Assembly (NCBI RefSeq): GCF_900452515.1
Contig: NZ_UGNW01000001.1
Span: 2,046,001 to 2,110,000 of the forward strand
DNA from: Legionella birminghamensis
GTDB lineage: Bacteria; Pseudomonadota; Gammaproteobacteria; Legionellales; Legionellaceae
Direction of reading: 5' to 3'
Length of the DNA stretch: 64,000 bases
Shown one piece after another: positions 26,401-38,105 of this stretch. Position 1 is the stretch's first letter. The number at the start of each line of letters is the position of its first letter. The notes beneath the pieces were generated by a model. It was not told the origin of the DNA. It ran no database searches and saw only the letters and a program-made list of their open reading frames with translations. The position numbers and the translations under genes are program-made.

Positions 26401-26699
26401 CGGTTAAATCTTGGCAATACCAGATGCCGCTGATGCACACCATTTTGTTTGGGCACTCTGGTTAATGACCAATTCATTGCAGGTCGCTGCAAATTGCTTT
26501 CTTGGGCTCTTAAGGGTAAAACAAAAGGGATTAAACGCTTAAACTTTAATTCGGATATAGACATACGGGCTGTCTTATCAGCCAGTTTTGTAAAATTCTG
26601 AAGCATGCTGATAATGAAATGCAAAAAACATGGGGCAATTTTAACAGAATTGCGCCCAAAATAACCAACCCAGGTTAACTTTAGTGATTTAAGCTGCAT
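23454..26699 (-). CDS. 1081-residue ankyrin-like, effector-like protein
   Basis: Large soluble protein with no overall homologue recognised. Ankyrin-like units are visible at ~265-330 (DLHLAILEQNEEKVAQLLEV ... GILPIELAKTC) and at ~640-690 (DPWGYTPLLLAVAANQLDTV). Between them is a helical, charged region. The C-terminal third (~790-1000) looks like a separate domain, with LIFYIKNDSNKRFYSLFKST and AVAFCCFKFKTVNHPRFGHF followed by VIYASIAA, faintly like an acyltransferase core. The last ~80 residues are hydrophilic, as in Dot/Icm substrates. The true start could be internal (methionines at 32 and 46), because no strong ribosome-binding site precedes residue 1. It is translationally coupled to luxR. 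Translocated effector is an inference only. Confidence 0.6.
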   Translation of the reverse strand: MQLKSLKLTWVGYFGRNSVKIAPCFLHFIISMLQNFTKLADKTARMSISELKFKRLIPFVLPLRAQESNLQRPAMNWSLTRVPKQNGVHQRHLVLPRFNRVNESCYLHDDSLLETGIKVERLQVLYQCKSLNPASTLDRLLIGLHPNQVLSLMAIPRPGTSLKLCRALSGFDSLVSIEQLHNEALVNQHSFQFAPRAGADPRARASLQVRCDNEADVQRLKCFMVGIQSLGAFSQPITALWQGIEQQVNSQCDWYIDENIPMVEEPRLFTGYPNGISDYQPQTKISSFHPADILSFPDHLPDLHLAILEQNEEKVAQLLEVSPMSIFQRCPRGILPIELAKTCLNSFICAQIFNTWRALPKSSQWASQRFIEAANGMVHIEKTQIIDVERKQKKIDIFLKESQIFSEGRSGSGSSRSKLHQQAIAGQIKNVDSFVEEKADLENYRQVIKNILLAQARHHEAHILSIKRLNSIPERLEFYIKYLVTDAESLQDLETRVEHYIRSENNGEHLRELWDAFRLRKALDIQVLSEATAEYRRRCRTKNEKIFQVYTACLILQTGSIIYLDVLNVEREMQFPGAIQTRLAPGLDGDNSHVYSCKPLRHYSARDDFRLDPLIKSNLLSYEAQDPWGYTPLLLAVAANQLDTVKLFFEKGIGSDIIVPLGGADGWYYSLLDGSPSREMTALLLHYYLDPKFTFSWNSGVENKLQILLMYQHSLSQDTFNQNLLDYIATGHRYDLTLLDLILKHRDTPVQEGPYDPEMPEEVQKRFTAHNRGIALKQKKLSEREVSLQKLSFFGKETSSLIFYIKNDSNKRFYSLFKSTNELNPKEQNALAAIFARQFELPGDSGSFEKVQDFFKSKVLSDPHYLFDIFFDKANEAVAFCCFKFKTVNHPRFGHFNVIYASIAACDNEAARYNLLSSSFKIVLAAKKISDSQKVPLKFYGRFGRPGIAYLLIPKEARVSTKYHHPDGLIKFIAGLFGNVVEADGSSVPPVQSRATPACENVRLDEYNYLLNEFLHARTNASLPLIFDVDEVVYKSWLSKLSQVCGVTESYLGTLASDGRLSPHPAQSEESYVAFSGRSRL

Positions 26700-26719
26700 C
26701 CACTCGCAGTGTTTAGCAG

Positions 26720-27913
26720 CTAATTATCTAGAGAGTTATTCAGAATCAATCCCAATTTGCTTACGCCAACAAGCCCTATCGCGCTAAAACAGAAGACCGG
26801 AATGGTCAGACTTAAAGGGCCAGGGGTAAACTGGGAAGTTATCACTCCCATAAACCCTGCCAGCCCAAATTGGCAAGCTCCCACTAAAGCGGTTGCAGTC
26901 CCCGCTTGCCTCTCGAAATCCCTCAGCGCCAGCGCTGTAGCTGATCCCATGCTCATTCCAATACCAATGGTCAGGCAAATCATCGGCAGCATGAATCTTA
27001 ATACACTGCATTCCTCAAAGTTGAGGCCGGTCATTAGCAGGCATGAAACCATCATGACAATCACCCCGCAACGCACAATATTTTCCAGAGAATAAGAGTA
27101 TGTAAAGCGGACAGTAACCATATTGGTCAGAAACATTGTCATCGCATTCAAACCAAACCAGAGACCGTATTCTGTTCCACTGAGATGCAGTTGGGTAATT
27201 AATATCCCGGGAGATAAGGCGCAGAATAGATACAAACCCAATAAACAGGATGCGGCAACCAATGTGTACTGACGAAAATCAGCATTTTTCAGCATAGGCT
27301 TCATTGCCTGGAGCCAACTGCCTGACGTTTCAGGCCTGGAATAGGCATAATCAGGGATATAACGAAACGCAATCGCAGTCATTATTAATCCCAGAATGGT
27401 GAGGAAATAAAAACCGCTGTGCCAATTGTGTGTCCAATCTAGCAGCACACCACCGATGATGGGCGCCGAACTGGCAACAATTGAGTTCGTACCAGTCAAA
27501 ATACTGAATAATCTCGCACAGGCCTGCGTTGAAAAATTGTCGCGAACAATGATGAAGCACACCAGATAAGTTCCACAGGCTCCTGCAGCCTGAATAATGC
27601 GAGTGATAATTAGCGCATGAATAGAGCTGGTAAAAGTGGCGAGAAGTGAACCGACAAAAAAGAGCAGCGCACAGCCGACGGCTACTCGCCGGCGCCCCAG
27701 TTTATCGGCCAAAGGCCCTGTTATCAATTGCCCCACAGCAACAGTAAACATAAAGACATAAAGGCTGGCCTGCATCACCGCATTATCAGTGTTAAAAAAC
27801 TGATTCATATCGGGAATAGCGGGCACAAAAACATCCATGGCAAATGAAATGCTAATAATTAAGGGAAATAACCGTAAGAGTGTTTGTTTTTCTGTCCAGG
27901 CAATGGAATTCAA
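26720..27913 (-). CDS. MFS multidrug exporter, Bcr/CflA family
   Basis: A 397-residue, 12-helix drug:H+ antiporter. The N-terminal half shows FVPAIPDMNQFF and the loop 2-3 motif GPLADKLGRRRV (~67-78); helix 5 carries GGVLLDWTHNWHSGFYFLT, typical of the DHA1 Bcr/CflA branch. No regulator gene adjoins it except the opposing luxR-giant pair downstream. Substrate unknown. Confidence 0.88.
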   Translation of the reverse strand: MNSIAWTEKQTLLRLFPLIISISFAMDVFVPAIPDMNQFFNTDNAVMQASLYVFMFTVAVGQLITGPLADKLGRRRVAVGCALLFFVGSLLATFTSSIHALIITRIIQAAGACGTYLVCFIIVRDNFSTQACARLFSILTGTNSIVASSAPIIGGVLLDWTHNWHSGFYFLTILGLIMTAIAFRYIPDYAYSRPETSGSWLQAMKPMLKNADFRQYTLVAASCLLGLYLFCALSPGILITQLHLSGTEYGLWFGLNAMTMFLTNMVTVRFTYSYSLENIVRCGVIVMMVSCLLMTGLNFEECSVLRFMLPMICLTIGIGMSMGSATALALRDFERQAGTATALVGACQFGLAGFMGVITSQFTPGPLSLTIPVFCFSAIGLVGVSKLGLILNNSLDN

Positions 27914-28025
27914 TATGACGGCTCCGGTTGAAGTGCTACGAAAACAGACAGATTATACAACTTTATTGCTTCCGGCGCTTTTGTTGTTTTGTTATGCAAA
28001 CACAATTTGCACACAAGTAGCCAGT

Positions 28026-28670
28026 TCAAATGATCTGGCACGCTTCTTCAAATTTTAATCGTGGCGCTCGCGGATGAAGCTTTGACTTATCTCCATAGCC
28101 CAAATTGCAGAGAAAATTTGTCCGCCAGTTTGTCCCTTTGAAGAAAATTTCATCTACCATTTCTGAATTAAATCCAGACATCGGGCCTACGTCCAGCCCC
28201 AGTGCACGAGCAGCCATTATCAAATAGGCTCCTTGAAGCGAACCGCTTCTAAATGCTGTGGCCTCGCTCAATGCGGTGTTCGACTCGAACATTGGCTTGT
28301 AATCAAAATGGGGAGATAAAGCATCCAAATACTCAAACCAGGCCAAATCGTAGGCAATAATCGCTGTTACCGGAGCAAGTCGCGTTTTTTCAACGTTCTT
28401 TTCCATTAAACAGGGAAGCAGCTTTGCCTTTTCTAAAGGAGATTTAATAAATAGTATTCTTGCTGGTGACCCATTCACGCAGGTAGGTGCCCATTTAACA
28501 AGATCAAATAGCTTTCGTAAAATAAGATCAGAAACCGGTCGATCTTGCCAAAAATGATGAGTTCGAGCATCCAGGAAAAGTTGTCGAAGCGCCTCAGATG
28601 AAAGAGAACCAATAGAATCCCTCGTCAATGTTTCTTCTATAGTTGCATTGTGGGTGATTGGATTTAGCAT
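28026..28670 (-). CDS. rutE: Nitroreductase-family protein, malonic semialdehyde reductase (RutE)-like
   Basis: A 214-residue FMN enzyme that follows E. coli RutE closely block by block: LFLDARTHHFWQDRPVSD, LVKWAPTCVNGSPARILF, TRLAPVTAIIAYD, GAYLIMAARALGLDVGPMSG, and NLGYGDKSKLHPRAPRL with the ending FEEAC. RutE reduces 3-oxopropanoate from pyrimidine breakdown, but no other rut genes are present. It may therefore act on another aldehyde, enone or nitro compound. Monocistronic, with a hairpin repeat about 130 bp upstream. Confidence 0.85.
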   Translation of the reverse strand: MLNPITHNATIEETLTRDSIGSLSSEALRQLFLDARTHHFWQDRPVSDLILRKLFDLVKWAPTCVNGSPARILFIKSPLEKAKLLPCLMEKNVEKTRLAPVTAIIAYDLAWFEYLDALSPHFDYKPMFESNTALSEATAFRSGSLQGAYLIMAARALGLDVGPMSGFNSEMVDEIFFKGTNWRTNFLCNLGYGDKSKLHPRAPRLKFEEACQII

Positions 28671-29100
28671 TTTATCGTCTCTTGTAATTTTTCTTTAGCG
28701 ATATTAACGAAATCCCCCTGTTTAGACAACGGAAACTGAGGTTGATAAAACATCCTTAGCCCGCGGTCGCAGCCCATAGCTATCTACACCAATATTTTCC
28801 CCGTCCGAATCCCCGCGGCACTGACCGCGGGGCCCATGCCTGTTGGAGTAGCATGGTCCTCAAACAAGTTTGAATGTTGCCAAAAAATAAGATTTAACGG
28901 GTAGTCATAAACAAGTGTGCTTAACATTAAATTGGCTTCGTGTGGGCCCGCGGTCAAAGCCGCGGGGATTCGGTGGTATCCACCCTATTTCTCAAGATAA
29001 TTCCTAACTTTGTTTGCAAGATGGATTTCCGCTACGCGGAAACGACATTATTTAAAGTCATTTTGACCCTAATAAGGTACGTTTTTTTGAATGAAAAAAT
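28671..29100. other. Gene-free stretch holding a partial and a full hairpin repeat
   Basis: 430 bp between the rutE start and the distal end of the CRISPR array. It holds the rutE upstream region, a half repeat end (AGCCCGCGGTCGCAGCCCAT, about 28758-28777), the full copy B (28805-28973) and about 125 bp of AT-rich sequence. No credible ORF was seen. Confidence 0.7.
28805..28973 (-). repeat. Hairpin-ended interspersed repeat, copy B (169 bp)
   Basis: Reverse complement of copy A with few substitutions and identical length. In reverse complement the core reads TTTAATGTTAAGCACACTTG then TATTTTTTGGCAACATT. It lies directly beyond the leader-distal end of the CRISPR array, downstream in the array's direction of transcription. 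Confidence 0.85.
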
Positions 29101-30329
29101 GAGGGGATTCCTCAGCCCGCGTGGGGCGCCACGTTGTTCCGGCACTCGGAACATACAATGTCAAAAAGTTTCAATCCACGCGCCCGCATGGGGCGCGACG
29201 ACATAATGGGCACGAATGTAAAGTTAAAATTAAACGTTTCAATCCACGCGCCCGCATGGGGCGCGACCTTTTAGGTGAGCAACAGCAGAACACGCCACAG
29301 CTTGTTTCAATCCACGCGCCCGCATGGGGCGCGACCCTTGATTTTCATTATGACGGTGTACATTATAATGTTTCAATCCACGCGCCCGCATGGGGCGCGA
29401 CTATTCGATATAGTCTTGCAAATACCATTGGTTTTTTAGTTTCAATCCACGCGCCCGCATGGGGCGCGACCTGGTGGAGTTGGTACATTCAGAGTTCCAA
29501 ATTTGTTTCAATCCACGCGCCCGCATGGGGCGCGACCAAGCTGCAGCACTTAATTTGTTCAAGCAAAAAGTTTCAATCCACGCGCCCGCATGGGGCGCGA
29601 CGCCGACTTATATAGCGTGACACTGACAGAACAAGTTTCAATCCACGCGCCCGCATGGGGCGCGACTCCTGAAAAAGTACTATTCTGTGGCACATTCTTG
29701 TTTCAATCCACGCGCCCGCATGGGGCGCGACGCTGGTCTTTGGTACCTTCAGGCATTTTTAACTTGTTTCAATCCACGCGCCCGCATGGGGCGCGACCAA
29801 TAATATCTAACTCTATTTTGAGCGGATACTGTTTCAATCCACGCGCCCGCATGGGGCGCGACAACCTCAGACGGGCAACGCCCTAGTTTCATCGTTGTTT
29901 CAATCCACGCGCCCGCATGGGGCGCGACTACTTAAAATGAGAGAAGAGATTAAGGAGTAGCGTTTCAATCCACGCGCCCGCATGGGGCGCGACTTGGCAT
30001 ATACTCATGATATTAATTCACTATGACATGTTTCAATCCACGCGCCCGCATGGGGCGCGACTCTGGCAAAGTAAGGGTTTTATCAGATGCTACAGTTTCA
30101 ATCCACGCGCCCGCATGGGGCGCGACATTATGGTTATCTATAGTCTGGGGGGAGTTAAAAATGTTTCAATCCACGCGCCCGCATGGGGCGCGACATTAGT
30201 GTAGCCAGCGAGTTTGATACTGAAAACTGGGTTTCAATCCACGCGCCCGCATGGGGCGCGACAAATTCTTTTGATTCGAATACCAATATTTACAAAAGTT
30301 TCAATCCACGCGCCCGCATGGGGCGCGAC
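29101..30329 (-). CRISPR. Type I-C CRISPR array, 18 repeats plus a decayed terminal repeat
   Basis: Eighteen 32-bp repeats (plus-strand reading GTTTCAATCCACGCGCCCGC plus ATGGGGCGCGAC) start at 29168, 29236, 29304, 29370, 29439, 29505, 29570, 29635, 29700, 29766, 29831, 29897, 29962, 30030, 30095, 30163, 30231 and 30298. The 17 spacers between them are 33-37 bp and all differ. A decayed repeat at 29101-29132 keeps the CCCGC.TGGGGCGC.AC part and defines an eighteenth spacer of 35 bp, marking the oldest end. The repeat type and adjacent genes identify I-C. On the minus strand the repeat begins GTCGCGCCCC and ends ATTGAAAC, the usual I-C orientation, so transcription runs from the leader at 30330 leftward. 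Confidence 0.97.
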
Positions 30330-30526
30330 TGTCTCATTTTAATTATATTGAATAATAAGTAGAATTCACGTTGATTCCGTTAATCGAAGCGATTTTTTTA
30401 GAGAAGCGTCAAATTTTTAAAGAGTTTTTTACATTAGTTAAATAAATCAATTACTAAAGGAACCGCTAATCCAACCGGATTTTTCTGACTACTACAGTTT
30501 AGCGGAAAAAATTTTCTTCCTGATAA
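30330..30526 (-). promoter_or_regulatory. CRISPR leader
   Basis: A 197-bp AT-rich stretch between cas2 and the first repeat, the expected place for the array promoter and the adaptation signal. It contains runs of A and T and no ORF. No single promoter is assigned. Confidence 0.7.
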
Positions 30527-30820
30527 CTATATAATCAGATGCGACCGAAGTGGGTCGGGAACAAGCTTTGCACCTACGTGCTCAATCCTCTTCCTTCCCT
30601 TTTTTCCTAGAAAATAGAATCGCAAACTATCCACTTCAGGATTAATTGTTCTGAGTAATTTGCTTTTTAGCAGGGCAAATTGTGCGGGATCAATTTCACA
30701 CTCAAAAACAGAGTTCTGTACCCGCATTCCATAATCCAGACAAATTTTTGCAACTTTGTGCAAGCGGCTTTGTCCGTCTTTTGAGGTGACATTTACATCA
30801 TAAGTTATGAGCACTAACAT
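30527..30820 (-). CDS. cas2: CRISPR-associated endonuclease Cas2 (I-C)
   Basis: A 97-residue ferredoxin-fold protein, MLVLITYDVNVTSKDGQSRL, with the conserved aspartate at residue 8 and RVQNSVFECEID, the I-C Cas2 pattern. It bridges two Cas1 dimers in the spacer-integration complex. The start overlaps the cas1 stop by one base. Last gene of the operon. Confidence 0.96.
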   Translation of the reverse strand: MLVLITYDVNVTSKDGQSRLHKVAKICLDYGMRVQNSVFECEIDPAQFALLKSKLLRTINPEVDSLRFYFLGKKGRKRIEHVGAKLVPDPLRSHLII

Positions 30821-31836
30821 TATTTCACCAGATAGGGAGTATAATAGGCTGTATCACCACGAAGATGTCTGGCAAGAAGTAAAGCCTGACAGTGAGGCAA
30901 AAGCCCAACAGGGATTTTTTCTTGCAAATAAGGATGAATTAATTCTTCCTGTTTGCGCTCCTGATAAGCTATCAGGACCATTTTTCGTGCATCATCATTT
31001 AAGTAGACTGCGCCGCTAGACTGTGTGACGAAATGTTTAGCAGTGATTTGTTTTCGATTAATTAATGTTAATACCAGACGATCCGCCCAAGCCGCACGAA
31101 ACTCTTCAAGAAGATCAAGAGCGAGGCTTGGCCTTCCCGGTCTATCCCGGTGCAAAAAACCTACCTGTGGATCAAGTCCCACACCATATAAGGCCGCAAT
31201 ACACTCCTGAGTAATCAGAGAATATATAAATGATAGTAAGGCGTTAACAGGATCAGTAGGCGGCCGTCTTACCCGTCCCGAAAATTGAAAGACTGTAGCT
31301 CTTAGCAACTCGTTGAAAACTCCGAAGTACACAGTTGCAGCCTCCCCTTCAATTCCTCTGATAACTTCCAGGTTTTGCGCATTTTTGCAATGACGTATGC
31401 AGTGCATTAACTGTTTGCTGGATTGTCGAAGAAGTAAATTGTCACCATGATTTCGGAGTTGTCTTAATAAAACGGTGCGGCTATTTGCTATTTTCGCGGC
31501 AACAATGACGCGGGATATCTCTGCAGTTTTCTTCTCATCGTCTGCCCAGCGATATTGGGTACGGCGGAGCAGAACATTGCCCATTTGCCTGCCTTGAATA
31601 CGTGCCAGAAATCTTCCCTGCTGTGTATAGTATGCAATTCCAATCCCCTGTTCTGCACAAAATCCCATCAGAAATGGAGAAATACTGACCTGACCAAAAC
31701 ACATAATATTGCCAACACTCAGCGCAGGAAATTGCCCCAACTTAGTATTGCCTTGCTTAATGACAATCGTTTCACGCTCTTTATGAAGATAGCTTTCCTG
31801 ACGCGTGATGAAAATGGTATTCAGTAATTTTTTCAT
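30820..31836 (-). CDS. cas1: CRISPR-associated integrase Cas1 (I-C)
   Basis: About 338 residues from the preferred start MKKLLNTIFITRQ at 31836, one base after the cas4 stop; a longer frame to 31869 adds 11 residues overlapping cas4 and is unlike the family. The catalytic residues are readable: glutamate in RGIEGEAATVYF, and the histidine and aspartate in GFLHRDRPGRPSLALDLLEEFR. It integrates new spacers at the leader end. Confidence 0.95.
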   Translation of the reverse strand: MKKLLNTIFITRQESYLHKERETIVIKQGNTKLGQFPALSVGNIMCFGQVSISPFLMGFCAEQGIGIAYYTQQGRFLARIQGRQMGNVLLRRTQYRWADDEKKTAEISRVIVAAKIANSRTVLLRQLRNHGDNLLLRQSSKQLMHCIRHCKNAQNLEVIRGIEGEAATVYFGVFNELLRATVFQFSGRVRRPPTDPVNALLSFIYSLITQECIAALYGVGLDPQVGFLHRDRPGRPSLALDLLEEFRAAWADRLVLTLINRKQITAKHFVTQSSGAVYLNDDARKMVLIAYQERKQEELIHPYLQEKIPVGLLPHCQALLLARHLRGDTAYYTPYLVK

Positions 31837-31837
31837 A

Positions 31838-32479
31838 TCACGATTCATCCTTATAATCGTCACAAACAAAGAGCTTATTCAGATAATTTGCAGAATGATC
31901 CGAGCGCATAATTTCAGGCTGACAAATATCGAAAAGCGAACAGGCTTTGCATCGGGTCTTGTCAGGCGTTGGAGCAGGTGTATTCCCTTTTTGTAATAAA
32001 GCATGAGTGTCTGCTATTATTTGAATAGTCTCCGCCCTTAGTTTCTGGTCTATGGGGACAGAAACACGTCGGCGAATATTCCAGTACCAGATTGCACCCT
32101 CATTAATAGGTATCCCGCGCATTTCCTCCAGGCACAAGGCCTGCGCACAAAGTTGCACTCGATCCCAATTTTCAACTTTTGGTTTGCCGCGCTTATATTC
32201 TACTGGAAAAAAATGAATGGCCTGCCCCTGCTCCATCTCAACTTCCAGTAAATCAATTTTTCCTGATAGTTTATAATGATTCGAAACCAGAACCACATTT
32301 CGTTCAGTACGAAAATTCTTTCGCTGCCCCTTTTCCCCAGAGTCCACTCTTTCATGCAGAATGCGCCCCTCGGCGGTAAACTTATTTTCCGACCATACTT
32401 GCTCAATATGGATCAGGGCAAATTGCCGGGGACAGAAAGCATAATGCTGCAAAGCAGACAAGGGTAAATAGTCGTCCAT
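31838..32479 (-). CDS. cas4: CRISPR-associated exonuclease Cas4
   Basis: A 213-residue RecB-like nuclease with an iron-sulfur cluster. The cluster cysteines are at 16 (AFCPRQFAL) and in the C-terminal TRCKACSLFDICQPE (~177-190). The nuclease motifs include the GRILHERVDSG histidine and PVEYKRGKPK with QLCAQALCLEE. In I-C systems Cas4 trims prespacers and helps select the PAM. It is 8 bp downstream of cas7. Confidence 0.95.
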   Translation of the reverse strand: MDDYLPLSALQHYAFCPRQFALIHIEQVWSENKFTAEGRILHERVDSGEKGQRKNFRTERNVVLVSNHYKLSGKIDLLEVEMEQGQAIHFFPVEYKRGKPKVENWDRVQLCAQALCLEEMRGIPINEGAIWYWNIRRRVSVPIDQKLRAETIQIIADTHALLQKGNTPAPTPDKTRCKACSLFDICQPEIMRSDHSANYLNKLFVCDDYKDES

Positions 32480-32487
32480 GTTTTTTT

Positions 32488-33350
32488 CTATAAATATTCA
32501 GTAACACTTACCCCCCTAGGTAACGCTTCGGTATCAACTTTGATTGAATAATCATCAAATCGACGAGCGGGTTTATTATCATCAATCATTCGCATGACCT
32601 GAACGGTATCAAATAAAGTATGTGCTGGCGCATTACCCATGGGACTTTCATGTTTGAATACGACTAATTTACGGGCAGACATCTCCCCGCGCGCAGCAGA
32701 ATGATCATGCTCATACATATTCAGAAGGGCTTGCCACAGCAGCTGTAAATCCTCTTCTGTAAATCCTGTCCGCTCAGCCAGTTTTGCAGAAATAAAACCA
32801 TGCATTCTGTATAAGCCATAAGGTATAATATGCTTTCGGCCCATCGTTCTCTCTTTTTCCAAATCCTTTTCATTAGTAACTGCCATTCGGGTAATGGAAA
32901 TCTCCATCGGGATGACCGGATCGATCGAACGGGCAAAGGTAAACTGCACCGGGCCACGGACCTGACCCGCATTGACCTCAGTAGTCATCACTGCCCCAAA
33001 TGCACGGACATCAAAAAAATTTCGGCACATCCACTCTGTTAATTCATGGGCTTTGGCTTCGTCTTTGGGTAACTTTTTGGCCTCAGGCTGGATACTCAAT
33101 GCTTCATAGGCTTTTTTATGTTGGTTGTTTAATACCGATTTTTCCTGCATATAGATGGCATAGCCGGGCTGCCCTTCTTTTTCCCAGCTGACATAGTTCC
33201 TTACTTTTCGCTTATTACACACATCCGTTGCAATACCCAGATTGGTTTCAGGATCTAGACGAGGTAGATTGCCAGCATCAGGATCTCCATTTGGATTTCC
33301 ATTCGTAACATCATAAAGATAAACGAACTCATATCGATTCATTATGGCAG

Positions 33351-33354
<4 letters not shown>
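32488..33354 (-). CDS. cas7: Cascade backbone protein Cas7 (Csd2, I-C)
   Basis: A 288-residue protein of the Csd2/Csh2 group: [48 protein letters not shown], and [19 protein letters not shown]. It forms the crRNA-bound backbone filament. Its ATG overlaps the cas8c stop (ATGA). Confidence 0.96.
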
Positions 33355-35845
<2,491 letters not shown>

Positions 35846-38083
35846 TTAAATCACCATATTCTCTGCATTAATAAACAGTGGATTACTCCAGTTTAGACCA
35901 AAATTTGGGTTATATAGGTCAAGATTAATCAACTGCATAAATTGCTGATCATATTTTTCGGGGTTAACAGCTTGGACTGCGCCGGTTTGACGAAGTGCGG
36001 CTAAACCCTGCTCCGGAATTTGAACGATATACGGTTGAAGCTTGCGGCCAAAACCACGGCATCGCTCGCTATAATGCAGCTGTGTCAGAATCCCGTTCGC
36101 TTCCTCATCATAAGGAATAATGACTGGCTGCATTATTGTGTCAATGATACGAAACTCTTTTGCCAGAGTTTCAAATGGGAGGTTATCTAACTGCCCATCC
36201 TCAATGAGCTTAAGTAATCCTTCGCCCAATTCTTTATCGCCCTTTTGCCAATATAGTTCACGAAAATAACTTTCTAATGCCAGCAAAGACAAAGGATCAC
36301 CGGGATACTTCCTGAACACACTGCGTGCAGCCTGTGCAAATTGTGCTATTTCCACAGGAATTGGCCAGCTGCTACCTGTAGAAAAAACAAGAACATGACT
36401 TTTTTCAGGCGCATAATTTCCTTCTCTATTACAACGACCGGCCGATTGAGCGATCGCATCGAGTCCTGCTTCTGCCCGAAGTACCAGCGGAAAGTCTACA
36501 TCTACACCCGCTTCAATCAGTGAGGTAGATACTAACCGGCAAGGCTCACCAGCTTTGAGAAGTGCTCTGACCTTGGTCAGGACTTTAGCCCTGTGTTTTG
36601 CACACATTAATGTCGTCAGATGGCAAGCGCCTGGTAAATCCGCAATCCCTTCAAACAAAGCCCTTGCATGGCGTCGATTATTAACAATACACAGAATTTG
36701 CTTATGCGTTGCTAAATGATCCAGTAGTTCTTCGTCTGTTTGAGTGCCTATATGCTTTAATTGGACACGTTTGAGTTTTTCTTGCAATCTCATCGGTTCA
36801 GGAGCTAGCTCACGAACGTTTTGAAGCCCATGCCTGAATCCATCTTTATCCTGTAAAGCAGGTTGTGTTGCCGTGCACATTATCAGACTGCTGCGATAGT
36901 TAAGTGCCAATTCTTTAATCACTGCAACGCAGGGATGCAGCATTTTCAAGGGCAGCGTCTGCGCTTCATCCAAAATAACAATACTATTGCTAATGTTATG
37001 TAATTTACGGCATCGTGATGGTCTATCAGCAAACAAGCTTTCAAAGAATTGTACAGCGGTAGTAACAATGACTGGTGCATCCCAGTTTTCCATTGCGTAA
37101 TTCAACTTTTCTCTTGCCTGAGGTTCTTTTAAAGGATTATCAATAAAACTGCTATGGTGCTCCAATACGGATGCCTCCCCCCACTCCCCCAATGCTTCAC
37201 GAAATACCGCTGCATTTTGCTCAACGATACTGGTGTAAGGAATAACATAGATAATTCTTCTTAGACCATGTTGAATCGCATGATCTAATGCGAATGCCAG
37301 AGAAACCAAGGTTTTTCCGCCTCCTGTGGGTACATTCAGCGAAAATAGGCCGGGCGATAATGAAGCCTGTGTGCGTACATGAGAAAGAATATCTGCCCTT
37401 ATGGTGTTTACAGGGCTATCTGCTTTGAAACGCTTTAAATGGTTATTTAACTGTTCCTGCAATAACCCCAGTGCAGGATACCCTCCCCGGCTAACTTGTT
37501 TCTCATTAATTTTGCAGTAAAAGTGCTCTGTATCTATAAAATCGGCATCTACCAGGCAGGAAAAAAGCATTCTGGCGAATAGGGAAAATTGAAAGAACTG
37601 TCGTCCTTGCATCGGCTTAAACTGGTCTGGGGGTTTAATCTGTGATGGGGATGGAAGAGTTATCTCATTTTTCCATGCATCTAGTAACACAGGCAGGATT
37701 GGATATTCTTTTTTGAGCCGTTCCTTGAGACTTGTACGCTCCCTTGCATCTCTCCCATTAGCCAGTCCCGCATGATGCCCGGCTATGCCATAAGCCAACA
37801 GCTTTCCTAAATTGCCATACTTCTCAACGGCAATTTTGGCACCCCATGTAGCATGATCTACTCTGGGAGAGTCACCGCATAATCGCTGCTGAAACTCCGC
37901 TGTATATTTTCCCAGGTCATGCAGTAAACCCGCTACTTCAGCCAACTCACTGGCGTGAAAATGGGATGCATTTTCAGCTGCAATCTTTCCAACAGAAATT
38001 AAATGATCACTTAATAATTGCCAATCGCTTTTGTCTGCTCTAAGCGTCGAATGCGCATAAAATTCGCTAATATTTTTTTCCAT
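35846..38083 (-). CDS. cas3: CRISPR nuclease-helicase Cas3 (I-C)
   Basis: A 745-residue protein with an N-terminal HD nuclease (LLHDLGKYTAEFQ, H55-D56, and AGHHAG further on) and an SF2 helicase: Walker A VPTGGGKTLVSLAF (~252), the DEAD-like box VILDEAQTLP, motif III CTATQPAL, and motif VI QSAGRCNREG. It degrades the target DNA after Cascade binding. First cas gene of the operon. A small secreted-protein gene ends only 22 bp upstream on the same strand, so the cas operon may share its transcript. Confidence 0.96.
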   Translation of the reverse strand: MEKNISEFYAHSTLRADKSDWQLLSDHLISVGKIAAENASHFHASELAEVAGLLHDLGKYTAEFQQRLCGDSPRVDHATWGAKIAVEKYGNLGKLLAYGIAGHHAGLANGRDARERTSLKERLKKEYPILPVLLDAWKNEITLPSPSQIKPPDQFKPMQGRQFFQFSLFARMLFSCLVDADFIDTEHFYCKINEKQVSRGGYPALGLLQEQLNNHLKRFKADSPVNTIRADILSHVRTQASLSPGLFSLNVPTGGGKTLVSLAFALDHAIQHGLRRIIYVIPYTSIVEQNAAVFREALGEWGEASVLEHHSSFIDNPLKEPQAREKLNYAMENWDAPVIVTTAVQFFESLFADRPSRCRKLHNISNSIVILDEAQTLPLKMLHPCVAVIKELALNYRSSLIMCTATQPALQDKDGFRHGLQNVRELAPEPMRLQEKLKRVQLKHIGTQTDEELLDHLATHKQILCIVNNRRHARALFEGIADLPGACHLTTLMCAKHRAKVLTKVRALLKAGEPCRLVSTSLIEAGVDVDFPLVLRAEAGLDAIAQSAGRCNREGNYAPEKSHVLVFSTGSSWPIPVEIAQFAQAARSVFRKYPGDPLSLLALESYFRELYWQKGDKELGEGLLKLIEDGQLDNLPFETLAKEFRIIDTIMQPVIIPYDEEANGILTQLHYSERCRGFGRKLQPYIVQIPEQGLAALRQTGAVQAVNPEKYDQQFMQLINLDLYNPNFGLNWSNPLFINAENMVI

Positions 38084-38105
38084 GATCAGCTTCTGGCAAG
38101 CTCAA

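Noticed and set aside
29121..30204. Plus-strand ORFs reading FQSTRPHGARR or SIHAPAWGAT repeatedly
   Set aside because: They are translations of the CRISPR repeats, not genes.
31837..31869. Longer Cas1 start
   Set aside because: The added residues overlap cas4 and the family begins MKKLLNT, which matches 31836.
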